Positions 1 through 5,198 of a stretch of DNA of 5,198 nt are shown piece by piece. Under the pieces are notes generated by a model, which was given only the letters and a program-made list of their open reading frames with translations, was not told the DNA's origin and ran no database searches. Location: assembly GCA_003517945.1 (NCBI GenBank), contig DOZP01000135.1, positions 3,307 through 8,504 of the forward strand, written 5' to 3'. Position 1 is the stretch's first letter; every line of letters starts with the position of its first letter. This DNA comes from Porphyromonadaceae bacterium. Its GTDB lineage: Bacteria; Bacteroidota; Bacteroidia; Bacteroidales; Tannerellaceae. The translations under genes were made by a program, and so were the position numbers.

Positions 1-3000
1 TTAATCGTGTCTATAGACGGGACGTCCGTGAAAATAGACCGAAGTGAAACATTATCCGTAAACATACCGGCCAAAGATAAATTTCAACTATTTGAATATG
101 AGATTGTCAGTTCGCCGGAATACGGACTGCGTCTTACTTTCTCGGATCTGGTATCGGAATCGCAGGATCTCAAAGGGCTGATCACTTTGAAAAATGTATC
201 CGGCTATACAATGCAGGTGCAGGCTAATCAGGTGATGGTCTACTTCACGCGTGTGGCAAACATGACCGAACTTCAATTTACAATTGATCAGGGGTTGAAA
301 AACCAGATGGGGGATGCGTTTGGCGAAACGAAAGAGCTAACCGTTTCGTTGGAAATGCTCAAACCGCAGGTGGAACTATTGACGACGGGAGCGATCCTGC
401 CGAATTCAGGCAATCTGATACTCCCTTTCCGTGCGGTAGCGCTTCATGCCGTAGATCTGAAGATTATCCGCATATTTGAGAGTAATGTACTGATGTTTCT
501 CCAGAATAACAGGCTTACACAGTATTCGTCGAATCAGATGCGTCGTGCAGGACGCCTTGTGCATAAGCAGACACTACGCCTTGATGCCGATCCGACAAAA
601 GATGTATCCCTGTGGGAAAATTATTCCATAGATCTGACCGGCCTTATTAAGCAGCAGCCCGGAGCCATTTACCGTGTGGAGTTATCTTTTAAAAGGGAAT
701 ACGCTTCGTATGAATGCGAAAGCGAAGAAGAACGCGAAGATGCGCTTCGTGGCGCTACGGATCTTACCAAAATGCTGACAGAAGAAAATAACATAAGCGA
801 AGAGGATGAAAAGTACTGGGATACTCCCGACGCTTATTATTATGACAGCTATGATATGTACATAGACTGGGATTACTATGACTGGTCGGAAACGGAAAAC
901 CCGTGCGAATATACTTATTATATGCAGACCAAACGCAAGGCGGTCACAAATGTGCTGGCTTCCGATCTCGGATTGCTGGCAAAGAGTAATGACAATCATA
1001 CGGTATGGGCGGCGGTAACGAATCTGCTTGATACAAAATCGGTATCGGGAGCAAAAGTAACCGCCTATAACTATCAATTGCAACCGGTCGGTTCGGGTAT
1101 TACCGACGAGAATGGTTTTGCCGTTTTATCACTCAGGAATAAGCCCTTTATACTGGTTGCGGAATCAGGAGAACAAAAAGCGTATCTGCGAATGGTGGAT
1201 GGTGAAGAAAATATGTTGAGCCGTTTTGATGTCGGAGGCGTGGAGTTGAAGAAAGGCCTGAAAGGATATATATACGGGGAACGTGGCGTATGGCGTCCCG
1301 GCGATACGTTGCACGTGGCATTTATGATAGAAGACCGTGAAAAGAAAATTCCTGAAAATCATCCGGTTTCGATTGAGATATACAATCCGCAGGGACAATT
1401 CTACAAAAAAATGATATCTTCTTCCGGAGCCAATGGACTCTATACATTCAATATACCTACTAAAGCGGATGATCCGACGGGGTTATGGAACGGCTATGTG
1501 AAAATCGGAGGCGCTACATTTCATAAAGGATTACGTATCGAAACGATCAAGCCGAACCGGTTGAAAATCAATTTGGATTTACCGGATGTTATCGATGCGT
1601 CCAAAGGAACGGTTCCGGCAGGTATCCATTCGCAGTGGCTGACGGGTGCAACGGCGCGCAATCTGGACGCAAAGATGGAACTGGTGCTTAGCAGGGTATC
1701 CACGCAGTTTAAAGGTTACGAAAATTATACGTTCAATAATCCGGCTACCCGGTTCTCTTCCAGTCAGACGGATGTATTCGACGGAAAGTTAAATGAGACG
1801 GGTGATGTGAGGTTTGAGATGAAGGTTCCTTCGGCAGAAAATGCGCCGGGTATGCTCCGGGCCAATATTACCTGTCGTGTATTCGAACCGGGAGGCGATG
1901 CAAGTATATTCTCGCAGGCCGTGTCTTTCTCTCCTTATGCTTCGTATGTGGGGATAAACTTCAACCGGAAAAAAGATCAGTATTACCTGTTTACAGACGA
2001 AGACCATGTTTTTGATGTAGTCACCCTGAGTCCGGAAGGAAAACCTGTCAGCCGTAATGACGTTGAATACAAAGTGTATCGTATCGGTTGGAGCTGGTGG
2101 TGGGAACATAATAATGAATCGTTTGATTCCTACATAAATAATTCGAACTACAAGCCGGTTTATTCGGGAAAAATAAATACGGTAAACGGCAAAGGACAGA
2201 TAAAATTCCGCATTAATTATCCGGGATGGGGTCGTTATCTGGTCTTTGTGAAAGATATGTCGAGCGGACACGCTACCGGGGGAGCTGTGCTGGTAGATTG
2301 GCCATCCTGGCGCGGGCGTTCAAATAAACAGGATCCGAACGGTATTAAAATGCTTGCGTTCTCTCTTGATAAAGAATCTTATGAGATGGGCGAGGAGGCG
2401 GTCGTTACGATTCCGGCAACGGCTGCCGAAGGGCGTGCTTTGGTTGCCCTTGAAAATGGTACGGAAGTACTTCAGCGGGAATGGGTCAATCTGACGGCCG
2501 GAGAGGATACAAAATATACATTCAGGGTGACGGAAAAAATGGCTCCGAACATATATGTTCATATCTCCTTATTGCAGCCTCATGCCTCTTCGGGAGATCT
2601 TCCGATCCGTATGTATGGGGTAATGCCTGTATTTGCAACGAATAAAGAGTCTGTACTGAATCCGGTCATAACGATGACCGATGTATTGAAACCTGAGGCG
2701 GATTTTGAGGTTAAGATCAAGGAAAAGAGCGGAAAGCCTATGACCTATACGCTTGCCATAGTCGATGACGGGCTTCTTGACCTTACTAATTTCAGAACTC
2801 CTGATCCGTGGAGTGAATTTTATGCGCGCGAAGCTTTGGGTATCAGGACATGGGATATGTTTGATGATGTGATGGGCGCTTATGCCGGGAAATATGGTTC
2901 GTTGTTTACAATCGGAGGCGATGCCGACCTTACGAATTCATCTACAAAGGCAAACCGGTTCAAACCGGTCGTATTGTATGTAGGCCCCGTAACGCTGAGT

Positions 3001-4980
3001 GCGGGAGAGGAGAAAAAACATACGTTACGCTTGCCTCCGTATGTCGGTTCTGTTCGTGTCATGGTCGTTGCCGGGCAAAACGGAGCCTATGGAAAGGCGG
3101 ATAAGACGGTTCCCGTACGTACGCCGTTGATGTTGCTTTCTTCATTGCCGCGCGTGCTGAGTACGGGTGAGACGATCATGTTGCCGGTCAATGTGTTTGC
3201 GATGGAAGATAAGGTGAAGAATGTGACCGTAAAAGTTGAAACAACGGGTAAATTGCAGGCATCCGAAGGGAACAGTAAATCCGTTACATTCTCGGCTCCC
3301 GGAGACGAAATTGTCTATTTCCCGATGAAAACCGGTTCGGAGACCGGTATAGAGACCGTTGTGATCACGGCGACAGGAGGCGGGCATACTTCCAGGGAAA
3401 CAATTGAGATTGATGTACGTAATCCGAATCCGTCTAATCTGACGTTCAGGAGCAAGATGCTCGAAAAGGGAGAATCCGTTGAATTTGATTATGAACTGGA
3501 TGCGGTTTATGAAGGAAACTGGGTGAAAGCTGAAATGTCCTGTATCCCGACTGTAGACATAAGCCGTCGTTTTGATTATTTGTATGACTATAACCATTAT
3601 TGTACCGAACAGTTGACGTCGCGCGCCTTCCCTCAACTATTTATTTCCGATTTTAAAGAACTTGACGAAAAGGAAACCGAGCGCACGAAAAAGAATGTTA
3701 CGGAAGCGATCAGCCATTTGTATAAGCGGCAGCTTTCTGGTGGCGGATTTATGTACTGGGCGGGCCAGGGGTATGCAAACGACTGGATATCATCTTACGC
3801 CGGAAGTTTCCTGATACTTGCCAAAGAACGGGGTTATAATGTAAATAGCAGTGTCGTCAATAAATGGATTGCTTATCAACAGGGAATAGCCCGGAACTGG
3901 CGTAGTGAAGTGTATGCGGATAAGCGTTATTCATACCGGCAGTCGGATCTGTTGCAGGCTTACCGTCTTTATTCCCTCGCGCTGGCGGGTGCGCCGGAGA
4001 TGGGAGCGATGAATCGCCTGAAAGAGCTTAAAGATTTATCGCAACAGGCACGCTGGAGACTTGCTGCCGCTTATGCCCTTTGTGGAAAAGCGGATGCGGC
4101 TAACGAGCTTATATTTAATGCGGTGACGGATGTTGAACCTTATTCTTCCAATAATCAGACGTATGGTTCTTCCGAACGTGACGAGGCGATGATATTGGAA
4201 GCGCTTGTCCTGATGGGTAAAAATCAGGAAGCCTTTAAGCAGGCGCAGAAAGTTTCCGAGAATTTATCCCGTGAAAGGTATTTTTCGACGCAAAGCACTT
4301 CGTATGCAATGATTGCGATGGGACAATTTGCATCGAAAATGTCCGGAGAATTTAGTTTTGAGTGGTCCGTCAACGGAAAATCGCAAAAGAAAGTGGATAT
4401 AAAGAAAGCGATATTCCAGACGACATTGCCTACCAATCCGTCGACAGGGAAGGTGCGTGTTCAGCATACGGGTTCCGGCCTGATGTATTTCAGCCTTTCA
4501 ACCAAGACGCGTCCTATCGTAGATGATTTACCTGCAGTTGCCGAAAACCTGAAGATAGAAGTTTCATATACCGACCTGAAAGGGAGTCCGATAGATGTAA
4601 ATCATCTGATGCAGGGAACGGATTTCTATGCCGTAGTGAAAGTTTCGAATATAAGCGGTCGTAATTATTATTCTGATGTGGCGCTGACTCATATCATTCC
4701 TTCGGGGTGGGAAATATTTAATGAACGCATGATAGCGGCAAGTACGTCGGAAAATGATAGTGGAGAATCCGGTTCGAAAGTATTTAACTATCAGGATATC
4801 CGCGATGATTGTGTAATGACCTATTTTGATCTGCCGGTGAACCGGTATAAAGAAATAAAAATACGCCTGCAGGCCTCTTATGTGGGAGAGTTTGTGTTCC
4901 CTGCCATACTTTGTGAAGCCATGTATGACACCTCTGCCCGCGCCCGTACAACATCGGGCCGGGTGTCTGTGACAAAATAA
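1..4980 (+). CDS. Bacterial alpha-2-macroglobulin, thioester type (YfhM-like), 5'-partial
   Basis: This gene encodes a large envelope protease trap. By family knowledge, cleavage of a bait region exposes a thioester that covalently captures the protease, and the protein usually sits in the periplasm as a lipoprotein. Numbering takes the codon at position 7 as residue 1. Seen in order: amino-terminal MG-like domains (1-235); a Cys-bracketed acidic/aromatic insert (237-300); an MG domain with VWAAVTNLLDTKSVSGAKV (333 on); an MG2/A2M_N domain with YGERGVWRPGD (423-433); an MG4-like domain (about 518-648, SQWLTGA); a bait-region domain (about 783-925); VDDGLLDLTNF (919 on); a candidate bait (about 960-983); an A2M core domain (984-1075); thioester CTEQ (1199-1202); a helical thioester domain to about 1445 (GGGFMYW, DWISSYAGSF); and bMG10 (about 1515-1657). 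Codons 1-6 are open and there is no signal peptide, so the GTG at 7 is not the start. Bacteroidota relatives are longer, so perhaps 200 residues are missing (inference). It ends in TAA, 3 bases before pbpC. Confidence 0.95.
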   Translation, partial: LIVSIDGTSVKIDRSETLSVNIPAKDKFQLFEYEIVSSPEYGLRLTFSDLVSESQDLKGLITLKNVSGYTMQVQANQVMVYFTRVANMTELQFTIDQGLKNQMGDAFGETKELTVSLEMLKPQVELLTTGAILPNSGNLILPFRAVALHAVDLKIIRIFESNVLMFLQNNRLTQYSSNQMRRAGRLVHKQTLRLDADPTKDVSLWENYSIDLTGLIKQQPGAIYRVELSFKREYASYECESEEEREDALRGATDLTKMLTEENNISEEDEKYWDTPDAYYYDSYDMYIDWDYYDWSETENPCEYTYYMQTKRKAVTNVLASDLGLLAKSNDNHTVWAAVTNLLDTKSVSGAKVTAYNYQLQPVGSGITDENGFAVLSLRNKPFILVAESGEQKAYLRMVDGEENMLSRFDVGGVELKKGLKGYIYGERGVWRPGDTLHVAFMIEDREKKIPENHPVSIEIYNPQGQFYKKMISSSGANGLYTFNIPTKADDPTGLWNGYVKIGGATFHKGLRIETIKPNRLKINLDLPDVIDASKGTVPAGIHSQWLTGATARNLDAKMELVLSRVSTQFKGYENYTFNNPATRFSSSQTDVFDGKLNETGDVRFEMKVPSAENAPGMLRANITCRVFEPGGDASIFSQAVSFSPYASYVGINFNRKKDQYYLFTDEDHVFDVVTLSPEGKPVSRNDVEYKVYRIGWSWWWEHNNESFDSYINNSNYKPVYSGKINTVNGKGQIKFRINYPGWGRYLVFVKDMSSGHATGGAVLVDWPSWRGRSNKQDPNGIKMLAFSLDKESYEMGEEAVVTIPATAAEGRALVALENGTEVLQREWVNLTAGEDTKYTFRVTEKMAPNIYVHISLLQPHASSGDLPIRMYGVMPVFATNKESVLNPVITMTDVLKPEADFEVKIKEKSGKPMTYTLAIVDDGLLDLTNFRTPDPWSEFYAREALGIRTWDMFDDVMGAYAGKYGSLFTIGGDADLTNSSTKANRFKPVVLYVGPVTLSAGEEKKHTLRLPPYVGSVRVMVVAGQNGAYGKADKTVPVRTPLMLLSSLPRVLSTGETIMLPVNVFAMEDKVKNVTVKVETTGKLQASEGNSKSVTFSAPGDEIVYFPMKTGSETGIETVVITATGGGHTSRETIEIDVRNPNPSNLTFRSKMLEKGESVEFDYELDAVYEGNWVKAEMSCIPTVDISRRFDYLYDYNHYCTEQLTSRAFPQLFISDFKELDEKETERTKKNVTEAISHLYKRQLSGGGFMYWAGQGYANDWISSYAGSFLILAKERGYNVNSSVVNKWIAYQQGIARNWRSEVYADKRYSYRQSDLLQAYRLYSLALAGAPEMGAMNRLKELKDLSQQARWRLAAAYALCGKADAANELIFNAVTDVEPYSSNNQTYGSSERDEAMILEALVLMGKNQEAFKQAQKVSENLSRERYFSTQSTSYAMIAMGQFASKMSGEFSFEWSVNGKSQKKVDIKKAIFQTTLPTNPSTGKVRVQHTGSGLMYFSLSTKTRPIVDDLPAVAENLKIEVSYTDLKGSPIDVNHLMQGTDFYAVVKVSNISGRNYYSDVALTHIIPSGWEIFNERMIAASTSENDSGESGSKVFNYQDIRDDCVMTYFDLPVNRYKEIKIRLQASYVGEFVFPAILCEAMYDTSARARTTSGRVSVTK
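715..906 (+). other. Cys-bracketed acidic and Tyr/Trp-rich insert in the A2M
   Basis: C237 and C300 flank about 62 residues. The first half is highly charged (ESEEEREDALRG, then TEENNISEEDEKYW) and the second is a dense alternation of Asp with Tyr and Trp (DAYYYDSYDMYIDWDYYDW). It interrupts what otherwise reads as beta-strand MG sequence (YRVELSFKREYASYEC before, CEYTYYMQTKRKAV after). A disulfide between the two cysteines would make it an exposed loop; that is inference. I recall similar Y/D-rich stretches in Bacteroidales A2Ms but not in the E. coli protein. Its function is unknown. Confidence 0.6.
2884..2958 (+). other. Candidate bait region (flexible linker before the A2M core domain)
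   Basis: Residues about 960-983 (AGKYGSLFTIGGDADL, then TNSSTKAN) are rich in Gly, Ser, Thr and Asn. They lie between the conserved VDDGLLDLTNFRTPDP...DMFDDVMGAY block and the A2M core that opens at RFKPVVLYVGPVTL. In enterobacterial A2Ms the protease-sensitive bait lies at about this place, roughly 230-250 residues before the thioester Cys, and the same spacing is seen here. Possible cleavage residues include K962, Y963, F967, K981 and R984. The boundaries are inferred from position and composition only. Confidence 0.45.
3601..3612 (+). other. Thioester motif Cys-Thr-Glu-Gln of the A2M
   Basis: The codons TGT ACC GAA CAG encode C1199-T-E-Q1202 within YNHYCTEQLTSRAFPQ. In thioester A2Ms of the CxEQ type (CGEQ in animals, CLEQ in the E. 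coli protein) the Cys side chain and the Gln form the internal thioester that reacts with the trapped protease. Both residues are present, so this protein should be chemically competent, unlike the thioester-less YfaS-type bacterial A2Ms. The helical repeats that follow (RQLSGGGFMYW, WISSYAGSFLILAKERGY, LQAYRLYSLALAG) fit the alpha/alpha toroid of the thioester domain. Confidence 0.93.
4549..4977 (+). other. Carboxy-terminal bMG10 domain of the A2M
   Basis: Residues about 1515-1657 (NLKIEVSYTDLKGSPIDVN to the end) match the bMG10 pattern: a strand with Y.D..G.P, a hydrophobic VALTHIIPSGWEIFNERM segment, a YQDIRDD block, and a final YVGEFVFPAILCEAMYD hairpin. In the E. coli protein this domain carries a Met that helps cover the thioester; M1639 in EAMYD is the likely counterpart (inference from motif, not alignment). 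C1602 follows RDD, where I recall an Arg in many relatives, and C1636 lies in the last hairpin. Confidence 0.7.
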
Positions 4981-4983
4981 CGG

Positions 4984-5198
4984 ATGAAACCGTTTTTTAA
5001 AAATAAGCGACAACGCAGAAGGGCTATCCGGTGGGTGATAGCCCTTCTGCTGATACTCTATCTGTTTTGTTTGCCGCGTAAATTGTTTGACGTGCCTTAC
5101 GCGACCGTTGTGACGGACCGGTACGGGGAGTTGCTTGGCGCCCGTATTGCGAACGACGGCCAGTGGCGGTTTCCTCCGTGTGATACGGTACCGGAAAA
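4984..5198 (+). CDS. pbpC: Penicillin-binding protein 1C, 3'-partial (first 71 codons)
   Basis: PBP1C is a membrane-anchored class A-type peptidoglycan synthase, with a glycosyltransferase domain (GT51), a transpeptidase domain and usually a carboxy-terminal BiPBP_C domain. Only the start is visible. Residues 1-16 form a strongly basic cytoplasmic tail (KNKRQRRRAIR), about 17-30 a single hydrophobic helix (WVIALLLILYLFCL), then a short periplasmic stretch and, from residue 43, VTDRYGELLGARIANDGQWR. That last stretch is the characteristic lead-in of PBP1C ahead of the GT51 domain; the catalytic motifs lie beyond the window. ATG 4984 is chosen because it gives the right tail-helix-signature order and sits 3 bases after the A2M stop. 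No good Shine-Dalgarno precedes it (GTGACAAAATAACGG), which is normal for Bacteroidota and compatible with translational coupling. A 14-bp inverted repeat overlaps codons 11-23. The identification is firm from the signature; completeness of the gene cannot be judged. Confidence 0.93.
   Translation, partial: MKPFFKNKRQRRRAIRWVIALLLILYLFCLPRKLFDVPYATVVTDRYGELLGARIANDGQWRFPPCDTVPE
5015..5050 (+). repeat. Perfect 14-bp inverted repeat with 8-base loop inside pbpC codons 11-23
   Basis: The left arm GCAGAAGGGCTATC (5015-5028) and the right arm GATAGCCCTTCTGC (5037-5050) are exact reverse complements, separated by CGGTGGGT. The hairpin falls on the basic tail and the start of the membrane helix of PBP1C, beginning 31 bases after the A of the start codon. 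It resembles the stem of an intrinsic terminator but has no U-tract: it is followed by TGATACTCTATC on the plus strand. On the minus strand a T5 run comes only about 11 bases after the stem. A role in attenuation, pausing or mRNA stability is inference. Confidence 0.75.

Noticed and set aside
7..9. GTG at position 7 as the A2M start codon
   Set aside because: The frame is open through bases 1-6 (Leu-Ile), the following residues read as the middle of a beta-domain, and there is no signal peptide or lipobox, which an envelope A2M needs. The gene is cut by the window edge.
682..1083. Minus-strand open frame of 133 codons, and similar ones at 1789-2271, 3142-3636 and 4564-5013
   Set aside because: All lie opposite the conserved A2M coding sequence (the last extending into pbpC codon 10), show no recognisable domain, and have the composition expected from the complement of a real gene.
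2951..2970. Tandem CAAACCGGTT / CAAACCGGTC, 10-base period
   Set aside because: Only two imperfect copies lie within conserved A2M coding sequence (ANRFKPV); ordinary coding constraint is enough to explain them.
4891..4913. TTTG...TACTTTG as a Bacteroidota promoter for pbpC
   Set aside because: The -7-like element has one base between TA and TTTG instead of two, and the gap to the upstream TTTG is 12 bases, well short of the usual about 19-21.
4993..5003. T6A5 run at the start of pbpC as a frameshift or phase-variation site
   Set aside because: It reads TTT TTT AAA in frame (Phe-Phe-Lys) and the protein continues correctly. The tracts are short, and the -1 shift would meet TAA at once.
5182..5192. 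Asp-Thr-Val in PBP1C (and Asp-Thr-Leu at A2M residues 433-435) as Bacteroidota O-glycosylation sites
   Set aside because: They fit the D(S/T)(A/I/L/V/M/T) pattern, but three-residue matches are common by chance and nothing else here supports modification.

Overview
The window holds a two-gene module on the plus strand, cut at both ends. Positions 1-4980 are the 3' part of a gene for a very large bacterial alpha-2-macroglobulin (A2M). Only 3 bases later, at 4984, begins the 5' part of pbpC (penicillin-binding protein 1C), which runs off the right edge. No RNA gene, mobile element, CRISPR array or minus-strand gene is supported.

Organism: the protein style, the moderate base composition, and the lack of a clear Shine-Dalgarno sequence before pbpC suggest Bacteroidota, probably Bacteroidales (Bacteroides/Parabacteroides-like). 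The protein features behind this are an A2M with a tyrosine/aspartate-rich insert bracketed by cysteines and a carboxy end reading RDD..MTYFDL / EAMYD. This is recognition from memory, not a search result.

Layout: the reading frame is already open at base 1 and the protein has no signal peptide, so the A2M's true start lies upstream. In order the visible part carries amino-terminal macroglobulin-like (MG) domains, a Cys-bracketed acidic/aromatic insert (715-906), a further MG domain, the MG2-type domain with the RGVWRPGD signature, MG domains leading into the bait-region domain, a short Gly/Ser/Thr-rich candidate bait (about 2884-2958), the A2M core domain, an intact Cys-Thr-Glu-Gln thioester motif (3601-3612) opening the alpha-helical thioester domain, and a terminal bMG10 domain. 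pbpC starts with a basic cytoplasmic tail, one membrane helix and the DRYGELLGARIANDGQWRF signature of PBP1C.

How they work together: the yfhM-pbpC pairing is known from Escherichia coli and many other bacteria. The usual model is that the A2M traps proteases that enter the periplasm while PBP1C repairs peptidoglycan at breaches. The module is therefore a known system, not a new one. The least expected feature is a perfect 14-bp inverted repeat with an 8-base loop (5015-5050) inside the first codons of pbpC, which could set its expression relative to the A2M.
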